From Pseudomonadota bacterium (GTDB lineage: Bacteria; Pseudomonadota; Alphaproteobacteria; Rhizobiales; Aestuariivirgaceae), in contig CAUJIO010000035.1 in assembly GCA_963205315.1 (NCBI GenBank), positions 25,160-89,159 of the forward strand: DNA of 64,000 bases, in the 5' to 3' direction. A program made the translations under genes and the position numbers. Under the pieces are notes generated by a model. The model was not told where the DNA came from, made no database searches, and saw only the letters and a program-made list of their open reading frames with translations. Positions 17,808-27,686 of this stretch are shown piece after piece (the first letter of the stretch is position 1; each line of letters starts with the position of its first letter).

Positions 17808-19832
17808 ATGTATCAGGCCATTGTCTTCCTGCCGCTTCTGGGCGCACTCATCGCCGGTCTGTTCGGGACCAAGGCTTTCAAGGGCCTCGGCTCCGATGCC
17901 GATGTCTATGGCGAACATCACGGCACTGCCCATGACGATCACGCCGGCCACGGCCACGACGATCATGGCCACCATGGCCATTACGACGGCCCGGCCTGGC
18001 CGATGTATCTGACGACGGCACTGCTCTGTGTCTCGGCCATTCTCTCGTGGATCGTCTTCACCTCGTTCCTGCACGAGCCGCATGCCGAGAAGGTGGAATT
18101 GCTCCGCTGGATCAACTCAGGCGCGCTCTCCGCCAATTGGACGATACGTATCGACACGCTGACTGCGGTCATGCTGGTGGTTGTGAATACCGTTTCGGCG
18201 CTCGTTCACATCTACTCGCTTGGCTATATGAGTCACGACGAGCACCAGCCGCGCTTCTTCGCCTATCTCTCGCTCTTCACCTTTGCCATGCTGATGCTGG
18301 TGACCGCCGACAATCTCGTGCAGATGTTCTTCGGCTGGGAAGGTGTTGGCCTCGCGTCCTATCTCCTGATCGGCTTCTGGTACACGCGCGAGACTGCGAA
18401 TGCCGCAGCGATCAAGGCCTTCGTCGTTAACCGTGTGGGCGACTTCGGCTTCGCGCTCGGCATCTTCGGCTGCTTCCTCGTGTTCGGCTCTGTCGATTTC
18501 GACACGATTTTTGCGGCGGCTCCGGCCATGGCCGGCAAGGCCATGCATTTCCTCTCATGGGACTTTGATGCGCTGACCGTCATCTGCCTTCTTCTCTTCA
18601 TGGGTGCGATGGGCAAGTCGGCGCAGTTCCTGCTGCACACCTGGTTGCCGGACGCCATGGAAGGCCCGACGCCGGTTTCGGCCCTGATCCACGCCGCGAC
18701 GATGGTCACCGCCGGTGTCTTCATGGTGGCCCGCCTGTCGCCCATGTTTGAGCTCGCACCCGACGCCAAGACCGTCGTGGTTGTCATCGGCGCCATCACC
18801 GCCTTCTTTGCCGCGACCGTCGGGCTCGTGCAGAACGACATCAAGCGCGTCATCGCCTATTCGACCTGCTCGCAACTGGGCTACATGTTCGTGGCACTGG
18901 GCGTCGGAGCCTATGGTGTTGCCGTTTTCCATCTCTTCACCCATGCCTTCTTCAAGGCTTTGCTGTTCCTCGGGAGCGGATCGGTCATCCACGCCATGTC
19001 CGGCGAACAGGACATGCGCAAGATGGGCGGCCTCGCCCCGCATATCCGCATCACCTGGGCGATGATGATCATCGGCAACCTGGCGCTGACCGGCTTCCCC
19101 TTCACGGCCGGCTACTTCTCCAAGGATGCGATCATCGAAAGCGCCTTCGCGTCGGGCTGGAGCTTCGCCTTCTGGCTGCTGGTGATCGCTGCATTCTGCA
19201 CGTCGTTCTATTCCTGGCGCCTCGCCTTCATGACCTTCCACGGCACCTCGCGCGCCGACAAGGAGACGATCGACCACGCGCACGAAAGCCCCAACGTGAT
19301 GCTGGTCCCGCTCTATGTGCTGGCGGTCGGCGCCATTGCCGCGGGCTTCGTGTTCAAGGACTATTTTATCGGTCACGATTTCAAGGAGTTCTGGCATGGT
19401 GCTGTGGCCGAGAACGAGATCATGCATGCGATGCACGAGGTGCCGCTGTGGGTGATCTGGTCTCCCTTCGTGGCCATGGTGCTTGGCTTCGCGCTGGCCT
19501 TCCTGTTCTACATCCGCAACACCTCGCTGCCGGTGAAGCTCGCCGCCCAGCATGAGCCGGTCTACAAGTTCCTGCTCAACAAGTGGTACTTCGATGAACT
19601 CTACGACCTGATCTTCGTCAGGCCGGCGATGTGGATGGGCCGCTTCTTCTGGAAGAAGGGCGACGGCTTCGTCATCGACGGCTTCGGTCCCGATGGCGTA
19701 TCGAGCGTGGTCGGCGATGTCACCAAGGGAGTGGTCAGGCTGCAGACCGGCTACCTCTATCACTATGCCTTCGCCATGATGATTGGTGTTGCCGCATTGA
19801 TTTCCTGGTTTGCTTTCGGGGGCGCACACTGA
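17808..19832 (+). CDS. nuoL: NADH-quinone oxidoreductase subunit L with His-rich loop
   Basis: A 674-residue antiporter-like proton-pumping subunit. Conserved features include [19 protein letters not shown], the discontinuous helix segment [20 protein letters not shown], and LGYMFVALG. The C terminus forms the lateral helix. Between the first two membrane helices (about residues 36-62) there is an inserted loop with ten histidines and several aspartates (stretches such as [19 protein letters not shown]), which would face one membrane surface and could bind metal. E. coli NuoL lacks such a loop. Confidence 0.96.
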   Translation: MYQAIVFLPLLGALIAGLFGTKAFKGLGSDADVYGEHHGTAHDDHAGHGHDDHGHHGHYDGPAWPMYLTTALLCVSAILSWIVFTSFLHEPHAEKVELLRWINSGALSANWTIRIDTLTAVMLVVVNTVSALVHIYSLGYMSHDEHQPRFFAYLSLFTFAMLMLVTADNLVQMFFGWEGVGLASYLLIGFWYTRETANAAAIKAFVVNRVGDFGFALGIFGCFLVFGSVDFDTIFAAAPAMAGKAMHFLSWDFDALTVICLLLFMGAMGKSAQFLLHTWLPDAMEGPTPVSALIHAATMVTAGVFMVARLSPMFELAPDAKTVVVVIGAITAFFAATVGLVQNDIKRVIAYSTCSQLGYMFVALGVGAYGVAVFHLFTHAFFKALLFLGSGSVIHAMSGEQDMRKMGGLAPHIRITWAMMIIGNLALTGFPFTAGYFSKDAIIESAFASGWSFAFWLLVIAAFCTSFYSWRLAFMTFHGTSRADKETIDHAHESPNVMLVPLYVLAVGAIAAGFVFKDYFIGHDFKEFWHGAVAENEIMHAMHEVPLWVIWSPFVAMVLGFALAFLFYIRNTSLPVKLAAQHEPVYKFLLNKWYFDELYDLIFVRPAMWMGRFFWKKGDGFVIDGFGPDGVSSVVGDVTKGVVRLQTGYLYHYAFAMMIGVAALISWFAFGGAH

Positions 19833-21346
19833 TGTCGAGCTGGCCCATTCTTTCGGTCGTCACCTTCCTGCCGCTGCTGGGTGTGCTGTTCATCCTGCTG
19901 ATGCGCGGCGAAGACGAAACCGCGCTGCGCAACATCCGCTGGGGCGCCTTGTGGACGACCATCGTCACCTTCCTGATCTCGCTCTTCATCTGGGCGGGTT
20001 TCGACAACAATGCCACGGAATTCCAGTTCCGCGAGCATGCCAACTGGCTGGGTGGTGCCGCCACCTACCGCATGGGCGTCGACGGCATCTCTATGCCCTT
20101 CGTCATCCTCACCACCTTCCTGATGCCGATCTGCATCCTTGCATCGTGGCACGTCACCAAGCGCGTCAAGGAATACATGATCGCCTTCCTGGTGCTCGAA
20201 ACGCTGATGATCGGCGTCTTCTGTGCACTCGATATGGTGCTGTTCTATCTGTTCTTCGAAGCCGGCCTCATCCCGATGTTCCTGATCATCGGCATCTGGG
20301 GCGGACCGCGCCGCGTCTATGCCAGCTTCAAGTTCTTCCTTTATACGCTGCTGGGCTCGGTGCTCATGCTGCTGGCCATCATCTACATGTACTGGACCAG
20401 CGGCACGACCGACATCGCCGTGCTTCTCGCCAATCCCGCATTCACGCCTGAGGCCCAGAAGTGGCTGTGGCTTGCCTTCTTCGCCTCCTTCGCGGTGAAG
20501 ATGCCGATGTGGCCGGTGCACACCTGGCTGCCCGACGCCCACGTCGAGGCACCCACCGCCGGCTCCGTCATCCTGGCCGCCATCCTGCTGAAGATGGGTG
20601 GCTATGGTTTCCTGCGTTTCTCGCTCCCGATGTTCCCGGACGCTAGCGTTTATTTCCAGAGCTTCGTCTATACGCTCTCGATCATCGCCATCATCTACAC
20701 CTCGCTGGTCGCGCTGATGCAGGAGGACATGAAGAAGCTGATTGCCTATTCGTCCGTCGCCCACATGGGTTTCGTCACCATGGGCATCTTCTCGCTGAAC
20801 CGTCAGGGCATTGACGGCGCCATGTTCCAGATGATCAGCCACGGCCTTGTCTCGGGCGCGCTCTTCCTCTGCGTGGGCGTTATCTATGACCGCATGCACA
20901 CGCGTGAGATCGCCGCTTACGGCGGCCTCGTCAGCCGCATGCCGCTCTATGCCTTCACCTTTATGGTCTTCACCATGGCCAATGTCGGCCTGCCGGGCAC
21001 CAGCGGATTTGTCGGCGAGTTCCTGTCGATGATGGGCGCTTTCAAGTCCAACACATGGGTGGCTTTCTTCGCCGCCTTCGGCGTCATCCTCTCGGCCGCC
21101 TACGCGCTGTGGCTTTATCGCCGCGTCGTGTTCGGCAAACTCGAAAAGACCACGCTGATGCACCTGCCGGACATGACGCCGCGCGAGCTGATGACGCTGG
21201 CGCCGCTGATTGTCCTCACCATCTTCTTCGGCGTCTATCCGGCTCCGATCCTCGACATCTTCGGCGCCTCCGTCGAATCCCTCATCAAGCCGTTGAACGA
21301 GGCCGCCGCCGCCGCACAGGCGCTGGCGCTTGCCTCGCTGAAGTAA
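19832..21346 (+). CDS. nuoM: NADH-quinone oxidoreductase subunit M
   Basis: A 504-residue ND4-type proton-pumping membrane subunit. It has [15 protein letters not shown] near the first key helices, the conserved [18 protein letters not shown] with the essential Glu, and [20 protein letters not shown]. The ATG overlaps the nuoL stop. Thirteen to fourteen transmembrane helices are expected from the hydropathy pattern. Confidence 0.97.
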   Translation: MSSWPILSVVTFLPLLGVLFILLMRGEDETALRNIRWGALWTTIVTFLISLFIWAGFDNNATEFQFREHANWLGGAATYRMGVDGISMPFVILTTFLMPICILASWHVTKRVKEYMIAFLVLETLMIGVFCALDMVLFYLFFEAGLIPMFLIIGIWGGPRRVYASFKFFLYTLLGSVLMLLAIIYMYWTSGTTDIAVLLANPAFTPEAQKWLWLAFFASFAVKMPMWPVHTWLPDAHVEAPTAGSVILAAILLKMGGYGFLRFSLPMFPDASVYFQSFVYTLSIIAIIYTSLVALMQEDMKKLIAYSSVAHMGFVTMGIFSLNRQGIDGAMFQMISHGLVSGALFLCVGVIYDRMHTREIAAYGGLVSRMPLYAFTFMVFTMANVGLPGTSGFVGEFLSMMGAFKSNTWVAFFAAFGVILSAAYALWLYRRVVFGKLEKTTLMHLPDMTPRELMTLAPLIVLTIFFGVYPAPILDIFGASVESLIKPLNEAAAAAQALALASLK

Positions 21347-21358
21347 GGAAAGAGATCC

Positions 21359-22798
21359 ATGTGGCTTCTCGAACAGGCTGACGCCGTAGCGGCCCTGCCG
21401 GAAATTCTCCTGGCGGTGCTGAGCCTGGTGCTCTTGATGTATGGGGTGTTTCGCAAGGGCGACGCCTCGGATGGTGTGACAATCGGCGCACTGATTGCCC
21501 TCGGCCTCGCGGCATTGCTTGTCATCGGCGGCGGCGAGGGCAAGGCCTTGGCCTTTCACGGCGCATTCGTCGTGGACACCTTCGCGCGCCTGATGAAGGT
21601 GCTGGCGTTGTTCGGCTCGGCTGTGGCGATCGCGCTCTCCGTGCATTTCATGAGGCGCGACGGCTCGCAGCGCTTCGAATACCCGATCCTCATCCTGCTC
21701 GCCACCGTCGGCATGATGATGATGATTTCGGCCAACAATCTGATCGCCCTCTACATGGGTCTCGAATTGCAGTCGCTCTCCCTTTACGTTCTCGCGGCAA
21801 TCAATCGCGATTCCGCCCGCGCTTCGGAAGCGGGCCTCAAGTATTTTGTACTGGGCGCACTGTCCTCGGGCATGCTGCTCTACGGCTCGTCGCTGGTCTA
21901 TGGCTTCACTGGCTCAACCGCCTTCCCGCAGATTGCCGAGAGCCTGACCGCTCATGGCGCCGGCGTCGGCCTTGTCTTCGGTCTCGTGTTCATCATCGCC
22001 GGTCTCGCCTTCAAGATTTCAGCGGTGCCGTTCCACATGTGGACGCCCGACGTCTATGAGGGCGCACCGACTCCGGTAACGGCCTTCTTCGCTGCGGCCC
22101 CCAAGGTGGCGGCCATGGCCCTGCTGATCCGTGTCATGGTCTCGGCCTTCGGCAATGTCGTGCCGGACTGGCAACAGATCCTCATCTTCGTCGCCATTGC
22201 CTCGATGGCCTTAGGCTCCTTCGCCGCCATCGGCCAGAACAACATCAAGCGCCTGCTCGCCTATTCCTCGATCGGCAATATGGGTTATGCGCTGGTGGGT
22301 CTTGCTGCCGGAACGCCGGAAGGCGTTCAGGGCACCGTCGTCTACATGATGATCTACATGATCATGACGCTCGGCACCTTTGCCTGCGTGCTGGCGATGC
22401 GCCGCCGGGGACACATGGTCGAAGAGATCAGTGATCTTGCCGGCCTCGCCCGCAACAACAAGGGCCTCGCCTTCGTGTTTGCCATGCTGATGTTCTCGCT
22501 GGCAGGCATCCCGCCGCTGGCCGGCTTCTTCGGCAAGTATTTCGTCTTCCTCGCCGCCGTGAAGTCGGGCCTCTATCTGCTGTCCGTCATCGGCGTGGTC
22601 ACCTCGGTCATCGGCGCCTACTACTATCTGCGCATCGTCAAGATCATCTATTTCGATGAGCCGGCCGAGCGCTTCGATGCGATGGACGGCGAAGTGCGGC
22701 TGGTGGCTTATGCGTCGGGCGCCTTCACCGTGCTCTTCGTCCTCTTTGCCAACCCGCTGATCGAGCTGGCGGCGCAAGCGGCGAAGTCGCTCTATTGA
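21359..22798 (+). CDS. nuoN: NADH-quinone oxidoreductase subunit N
   Basis: A 479-residue ND2-type antiporter-like subunit and the last complex I gene. Conserved stretches are [20 protein letters not shown] (with the key Glu), [22 protein letters not shown] and [16 protein letters not shown]. Its stop overlaps the birA start (ATGA), tying the biotin ligase gene to the operon, as in many rhizobial genomes. Confidence 0.97.
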   Translation: MWLLEQADAVAALPEILLAVLSLVLLMYGVFRKGDASDGVTIGALIALGLAALLVIGGGEGKALAFHGAFVVDTFARLMKVLALFGSAVAIALSVHFMRRDGSQRFEYPILILLATVGMMMMISANNLIALYMGLELQSLSLYVLAAINRDSARASEAGLKYFVLGALSSGMLLYGSSLVYGFTGSTAFPQIAESLTAHGAGVGLVFGLVFIIAGLAFKISAVPFHMWTPDVYEGAPTPVTAFFAAAPKVAAMALLIRVMVSAFGNVVPDWQQILIFVAIASMALGSFAAIGQNNIKRLLAYSSIGNMGYALVGLAAGTPEGVQGTVVYMMIYMIMTLGTFACVLAMRRRGHMVEEISDLAGLARNNKGLAFVFAMLMFSLAGIPPLAGFFGKYFVFLAAVKSGLYLLSVIGVVTSVIGAYYYLRIVKIIYFDEPAERFDAMDGEVRLVAYASGAFTVLFVLFANPLIELAAQAAKSLY

Positions 22799-23547
22799 TG
22801 CAGGCGGCCGGAATTCCGGTCCGCCATTTCGACCGGATCGATTCCACCAATGCCGAGGCCCGCAGGCTTGCCGAACAAGGCGAGCGCGGGCCTGTGTGGT
22901 TGTGGGCGGACGAGCAGACCGGAGGCCGGGGCCGCATGGGCCGCAGCTGGGTATCGGAACCCGGCAACCTCTACGCCACCTTCCTCTTTGCGATTTCGGC
23001 CGACCCCGGCATCGCGGCGCAGGTGAGTTTCGTCGCAGCACTGGCGGTGCATGACATGGTGACGGCGTTGCAGCCTGCTGCCCAGCCGAGCATCAAATGG
23101 CCGAATGACGTCCTGATCGGCGGCGCCAAGTTCTGCGGCGTCCTGCCGGAAGTCGTCGGGGCGAACCCGACCCGTATCGCCATCGGCTGCGGCGTCAACG
23201 TGGCCCACGCGCCACACGGCACACCCTATCCGGTCACCTGCCTCGGCGCTGCCATTCCAGTTGAATCGGTTTTGCAGGAACTATCGCTAAGCCTCTCGAA
23301 ACGCTTGAAAATATGGGATGAAGGGCGGGGTTTTCCGGCCATACGCGAGGCTTGGGGCGCGCGCGCGCTGGGCCTTGGCGGAGCGGTGACGGCAACGGTG
23401 GGCGCGAAAGAAATCCATGGCATTTTCACCGGATTGGCCGCAGATGGCGCCCTGATCCTCACCGCGGCGGATGGCACGGTGAGTCACATTCATTCGGGCG
23501 AAGTGAAATTCGCCGCGCTCGAAGCCTTGAGACGAAAGACACAATGA
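22798..23547 (+). CDS. birA: Biotin--[acetyl-CoA-carboxylase] ligase
   Basis: A 249-residue class I biotin protein ligase that attaches biotin to the acetyl-CoA carboxylase carrier protein. It has the biotinyl-AMP loop TGGRGRMGRSW and the catalytic lysine region IKWPNDVLIGGAKFCGVL. The N-terminal DNA-binding domain of E. coli BirA is absent, so it should be an enzyme only and not a repressor. It overlaps nuoN upstream and rnj downstream by four bases each. Confidence 0.94.
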   Translation: MQAAGIPVRHFDRIDSTNAEARRLAEQGERGPVWLWADEQTGGRGRMGRSWVSEPGNLYATFLFAISADPGIAAQVSFVAALAVHDMVTALQPAAQPSIKWPNDVLIGGAKFCGVLPEVVGANPTRIAIGCGVNVAHAPHGTPYPVTCLGAAIPVESVLQELSLSLSKRLKIWDEGRGFPAIREAWGARALGLGGAVTATVGAKEIHGIFTGLAADGALILTAADGTVSHIHSGEVKFAALEALRRKTQ

Positions 23548-25211
23548 CGCCCAAGAAGAAGAGAGACATCAGCAACGACCTCGTGTTCCTGCCGCTCGGC
23601 GGAACCGGCGAGATCGGCATGAACTGTTATTGCTACGGTGTGGGACCCAACGACGACCGTCAGTGGCTGATGGTTGATCTCGGCGTGAAGTTTGGCGAGG
23701 AAACCGATCCGGGCATCGACGTCATTCTCCCTGACGTCGGTTTCATGGCCTCCGACAAGGGCAACCTCCACGGTATCGTCTTGACCCATGCGCATGAGGA
23801 TCACCTCGGCGCCGTCGCCTGGCTCTGGCCGCAGCTCGAATGCCCCGTCTATTGCACGCCCTTTGCTGCGCAGATCCTCGCGCTCAAGCTGAAGGAGGCT
23901 GGCCTCGACGAACAGGTGCCGGTGAAGGTCATCGAGGCAGGCTCGAAATTCACCGCCGGACCTTTTGCCTGCGAATTCGTCTCCGTCACCCATTCGATTC
24001 CCGAACCGACCGCGCTGTTGATCAAGACCAAGCAGGGCACGGTGCTGCATTCGGGCGACTGGAAGATCGACCGCTCGCCGGTTCTGGGGCAGGGCATGGA
24101 TGAGAAGCGCCTGCGCGCCATCGGCGGCGAAGGCGTCGATGTTCTGGTCTGCGACTCCACCAATGTGCTGCGCGAAGGCCATTCGCCGTCGGAAGCCGAT
24201 GTGTCGGATACCCTCATGCAGATCGTCACGCACGCAACAGGCCGCGTGGCGGTGACGACCTTTGCCAGCCACGTCGACCGGATTGCCGCCGCCATCCGCG
24301 CCGCGCGGGCCAATGGCCGCGAAGTGGTGATCGCCGGCCGCGCCATGCGCAACACTATCGAGGCGGCGCGTGCTTGCGGCATGCTGAAAGACTCCGGCCG
24401 GCTGCTCGATGAAGAGGAATTCGGCTATCTGCCGCCCGACAAGGTGATGCTGCTGTGCACCGGCAGCCAGGGCGAACCCCGCGCCGCCATTGCCCGCATC
24501 GCCGAGGACCAGCACCCTCATGTTTCGCTTGATCCGGGCGACCTCGTCATCTTCTCGTCCAAGACCATTCCCGGCAACGAGAAGGAAGTGAGCCGTGTGC
24601 TGAACAATCTGGCGCGGCTCGATATCGACGTCATCACCTCGGACGAGGCGCTGGTTCACTCCTCCGGCCATCCGCGCCAGGGCGAGTTGCAGCAGCTCTA
24701 TGACTGGCTGAAACCGCGAGCCCTCATCCCCATGCATGGCGAGCCGCGCCACCTGCGCGCCCATGCGCTGTTCGCCAGGTCGCACGGCATTGCCGATGTG
24801 CTGATCCCGCGGGATGGCTTCATTGCGCGGCTGGCGCCCGGCCCGCTTGCCATGATTGATGAAGCGCCCTTTGGCCGGCTGCATGTCGATGGCAAGTTGA
24901 TCGTGCCCAGCGATGACGGCCCGGCGAAACAGCGCCGAAAGTTGAGCTTCGTCGGCATCGTTTTCGTCACGGTCGTCGTCAATTCCAGGCAGGACCTTGC
25001 AGCCGATATCGAACTCCTCACCGATGGACTGCCGATGGGCCTCGAGGACGATCTGCTTGAGGCCGCGGAGCATGCCTTTGGCTCGACGCCAAAACCCCGC
25101 CGCAAGGACGCGGCAGGGCTGGCCGAAACGCTGCGTACCGCCGTCCGCCGGGCGGCCGACAGCATCTGGGGCAAGAAGCCGATCGTCAAGGTTCAGGTGG
25201 TGATGCTCTGA
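23544..25211 (+). CDS. rnj: Ribonuclease J
   Basis: A 555-residue metallo-beta-lactamase/beta-CASP nuclease. The zinc motif THAHEDHLGA is visible near residue 75, with a later HSIPEPTALLI histidine, and the beta-CASP region contains CTGSQGEPRAA and HSSGHPRQGEL followed by PMHGEPRHL. RNase J processes and degrades RNA with both endo- and 5'-3' exonuclease activity; in alphaproteobacteria it acts in rRNA maturation and mRNA turnover. The start ATG 23544 overlaps the birA stop. Placement after nuoN-birA is common in Hyphomicrobiales. Confidence 0.94.
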   Translation: MTPKKKRDISNDLVFLPLGGTGEIGMNCYCYGVGPNDDRQWLMVDLGVKFGEETDPGIDVILPDVGFMASDKGNLHGIVLTHAHEDHLGAVAWLWPQLECPVYCTPFAAQILALKLKEAGLDEQVPVKVIEAGSKFTAGPFACEFVSVTHSIPEPTALLIKTKQGTVLHSGDWKIDRSPVLGQGMDEKRLRAIGGEGVDVLVCDSTNVLREGHSPSEADVSDTLMQIVTHATGRVAVTTFASHVDRIAAAIRAARANGREVVIAGRAMRNTIEAARACGMLKDSGRLLDEEEFGYLPPDKVMLLCTGSQGEPRAAIARIAEDQHPHVSLDPGDLVIFSSKTIPGNEKEVSRVLNNLARLDIDVITSDEALVHSSGHPRQGELQQLYDWLKPRALIPMHGEPRHLRAHALFARSHGIADVLIPRDGFIARLAPGPLAMIDEAPFGRLHVDGKLIVPSDDGPAKQRRKLSFVGIVFVTVVVNSRQDLAADIELLTDGLPMGLEDDLLEAAEHAFGSTPKPRRKDAAGLAETLRTAVRRAADSIWGKKPIVKVQVVML

Positions 25212-25230
25212 ACCCGGGCCGGGCCGAGTT

Positions 25231-25911
25231 CTACGCCTTGAACTTCTCCGGGAACTGGCCGGCAATGGCATTGGCCAGGGCATCGGCAATCACATACATG
25301 TGCTGGGTCATGTCCGACCAGGTCTGAAGCTCACCCACATAGTCCTTGGCAATGAACTGCTGAATCTGCGCGATGTGGTGGCCGGCGTGAGCCTGAAGCA
25401 ATCCCAGCACGTCATCTTTTGGCAGGTTGGGATTGGCGCCGCTCAGGAAAGTGGCGATCTCGCCGGCATTGGACGTGATCGTCTGCACGGCCCCGTCTTC
25501 ACCTGCCTTGTCCTTGGCGATGGCTGCCGTGAGATAGGCCTTGATGCCGAAATAATGGCCGGCGAGAAGCTTGAAGAGCGCATCTTCTGCATCGGCACCG
25601 TAGAACGGCCTGATCGCTGCGGCGATGGACTTGGCGTTCGCCACCACGGCAGCCTCCGCGGCTTCCGCTGCCGCCTTGTTGCCGGCGACCGAGGCCTGAG
25701 CCACGCCGCGCACCTGGAACGCATGGCCAATCCACAGATCACGCAGAGCGGCGTCGACGGCCGCGGGCGAGGGCAGATCTGCAGCAGCGGCGAGGGTCAG
25801 CATCGCCGTGCCATGTTTCATGTCGCAGGCCTGCGCCACGGGCACGGCGAGCGCTGCGAGTCCGGCAAGGGTGGTGAGCGTGACAGCGCGGCGGGTTGTG
25901 AGGCTGGTCAT
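25231..25911 (-). CDS. Exported helical protein with His motifs, unknown function
   Basis: The 226-residue precursor has an N terminus with paired arginines and a hydrophobic core ending in AQA (TTRRAVTLTTLAGLAALAVP), which resembles a Tat or Sec signal. The mature chain is alanine-rich and mainly helical, with recurring histidines (CDMKHG, IGHAFQVRG, AGHYFGIKAY, AHAGHHIAQIQQF) that could form a metal-binding four-helix bundle; this is inference. GGAG lies about seven bases before ATG 25911. The gene is transcribed divergently from the SufR-like regulator gene at 26041 across an AT-rich 129-base gap, suggesting it is a target of that regulator. Confidence 0.68.
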   Translation of the reverse strand: MTSLTTRRAVTLTTLAGLAALAVPVAQACDMKHGTAMLTLAAAADLPSPAAVDAALRDLWIGHAFQVRGVAQASVAGNKAAAEAAEAAVVANAKSIAAAIRPFYGADAEDALFKLLAGHYFGIKAYLTAAIAKDKAGEDGAVQTITSNAGEIATFLSGANPNLPKDDVLGLLQAHAGHHIAQIQQFIAKDYVGELQTWSDMTQHMYVIADALANAIAGQFPEKFKA

Positions 25912-26040
25912 GGAAGTTCTCCTGTTTTGAAGTTGCAAGAACAGGATGCCTCTAGAAAAACACTTTGTACATATAAAAATGCCAAAAGTTATATAAATGA
26001 CGAAAATGTGAATTTGAATGAAACCGAGAGAGATGGCAGG
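25912..26040. promoter_or_regulatory. AT-rich divergent promoter region
   Basis: The 129 bases between the exported-protein gene and the SufR-like gene are far more AT-rich than their surroundings, notably 25958-26020 with several TATA-like stretches. An inverted repeat CCTGTT/AACAGG (25921-25926 with 25940-25945) lies in the 5' leader of the minus-strand gene. I cannot assign exact -10 or operator positions with confidence. Confidence 0.5.
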
Positions 26041-26718
26041 ATGCATAGCCAGATGACAGACACTCCCGACATTCGCGGTGACCGCCAGCAGCAATTGCTG
26101 CGTCTCCTCCTGCGCAACAAGAAAGGCCTTGGCGTGGAAGCCATTGGCCGCGAACTTGCGATCAGCCGAAATGCTGTGCGCCAGCATCTCACCGCCTTGG
26201 AACGTGACGGACTCGTTGCGAGAGGCGCAGCCCAGCGCTCTGGCGGCAGGCCGGAGCAGCTCTATGTTCTGACACTCAGGGGTGGAGAACAGTTTCCCCG
26301 GCAATATTCGTGGTTTGCCGAGCTTCTGCTGCAGGAAATGGCCGCAATGCCGGCTGGCGGCAAATTGAGCGCAAGGCTTGCGGCGCTGGGAAGCAAGGTC
26401 GCCTCCGGTCTCGCGGCGAGGCTCGGCGGGCGTAGGGGAACGCCGGAACGCATCACCGCGCTCGCCGCTGCCATGAGCGAGCTTGGATACGATGCCACGG
26501 CGGTTGGCGACGGATTGGAAATCGAAGCCTATAATTGCGTCTATCACGCCCTTGCCGCGGCAAATCCGGATGTTTGCGCGTTCGATCTGTCCCTGCTGGC
26601 CGAATGCAGCGGTGCAGCCGTCGAGCATCAAGCCTGCATGGTGCGCGGCGGCACCAGTTGCCGCTTCCGCTTTGCGCCGGACCAATCCGGGACCGCCGCA
26701 CCCACGCCTGCCGCGTAA
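26041..26718 (+). CDS. SufR-like winged-helix regulator with Cys-rich C terminus
   Basis: A 225-residue protein. Residues 14-80 form a winged helix-turn-helix (LLLRNKKGLGVEAIGRELAI, then a recognition helix NAVRQHLTALERDGLV). The C-terminal part holds Cys166, Cys179, Cys189, Cys199 and Cys207, in a spacing like that of SufR, the Fe-S-sensing repressor of iron-sulfur assembly genes. A cluster-binding role is therefore likely but unproven. No suf genes lie nearby; the obvious candidate target is the divergent exported-protein gene and its own promoter. ATG 26053 is an alternative start. Confidence 0.75.
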   Translation: MHSQMTDTPDIRGDRQQQLLRLLLRNKKGLGVEAIGRELAISRNAVRQHLTALERDGLVARGAAQRSGGRPEQLYVLTLRGGEQFPRQYSWFAELLLQEMAAMPAGGKLSARLAALGSKVASGLAARLGGRRGTPERITALAAAMSELGYDATAVGDGLEIEAYNCVYHALAAANPDVCAFDLSLLAECSGAAVEHQACMVRGGTSCRFRFAPDQSGTAAPTPAA

Positions 26719-26813
26719 GGGCAGGGCCACGGTCAAATCGCCAACATGTCCGGCTATTCATTTGCTGCTGCCGGCCGGCAGGCGTAGAATCGCGCCAGGA
26801 ATGCGAGGCAGTC

Positions 26814-27623
26814 ATGAAAGACTCCGACAAGGTTTTCGCAGGCTCAATACCCGCAATCTATGATCGGCTGATGGTGCCGATGCTGTTCGAGCCCTATGCC
26901 ATCGACATGGCAAGGCGTGCGGCGGCCGTGTCTCCCTCCCGCCTTCTCGAAACCGCTGCCGGAACCGGCATCGTCACCCAGCAATTGGCGCGCTCGGTTC
27001 CGCAGGACGTTCAAATTACCGCGACCGATCTCAATCCGGCGATGATTGCAATTGCCTCGGCGCGCGTAACCGCGCCGAACGTCACCTGGCAACCGTGCGA
27101 TGCGACGCAACTGCCTTTCGCAGACCATGCCTTCGATGCCGTGGTCTGTCAGTTCGGTGCCATGTTCTTCCCCGACAAACGCGTGGCCTACCAGGAGGCG
27201 CGGCGGGTGCTGCGACCCGGCGGCACCTTCCTCTTCAGTGTGTGGGACAGTCTCGCGGAAAACCAGCTGACCGAGGTCGTGGCGCAGACCGTCGCTGCCG
27301 CCTTTCCGGACAATCCGCCGGGTTTCTTCGCGCGCATCCCGCATGGTTATTTCGATTCTGATGCCATCCGCGCCAGCCTGCAGGCGGCAGGCTTCGGCGG
27401 CATCGACATCGAGACGGTGCAGATGCGGTCGCGGGCAAGGTCCGCACTGGATGCGGCAACAGGCCTGTGCCAGGGATCGCCCTTGCGCAACGAAATCGAA
27501 CAACGCGATGCGTCGAAACTGACAGCTGTAACTGAAGCTGCCGCACGGGCCATCGCCGCCCGTTTTGGAACCGCTGCCATCGACGTTCCCATGCAGGCGC
27601 TGGTCATGTCCGCCCGGGCCTGA
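26814..27623 (+). CDS. Class I SAM-dependent methyltransferase
   Basis: A 269-residue protein with the class I fold: motif I LLETAAGTGIVTQQLA near residue 44, the acidic ATDLNPAMI after strand 2, DATQLPFADHAFDAVVCQFG (motif IV) and RRVLRPGGTFLFSVWD (post motif). This is the Methyltransf_11 type, common among small-molecule methyltransferases such as UbiE-like enzymes. The substrate is not recognisable. It lies 95 bases after the SufR-like gene on the same strand and 63 bases before parC. Confidence 0.82.
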   Translation: MKDSDKVFAGSIPAIYDRLMVPMLFEPYAIDMARRAAAVSPSRLLETAAGTGIVTQQLARSVPQDVQITATDLNPAMIAIASARVTAPNVTWQPCDATQLPFADHAFDAVVCQFGAMFFPDKRVAYQEARRVLRPGGTFLFSVWDSLAENQLTEVVAQTVAAAFPDNPPGFFARIPHGYFDSDAIRASLQAAGFGGIDIETVQMRSRARSALDAATGLCQGSPLRNEIEQRDASKLTAVTEAAARAIAARFGTAAIDVPMQALVMSARA

Positions 27624-27686
27624 TGGTGCAAAAACGCCGATGGAGCGTGAGATGCGGCGGCCAGTTCCGCTATACTCCCGCGAATC

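Noticed and set aside
25300..26040. N-terminal extension of the SufR-like regulator
   Set aside because: The open frame upstream of 26041 runs antisense to the exported-protein gene and does not resemble any regulator domain.
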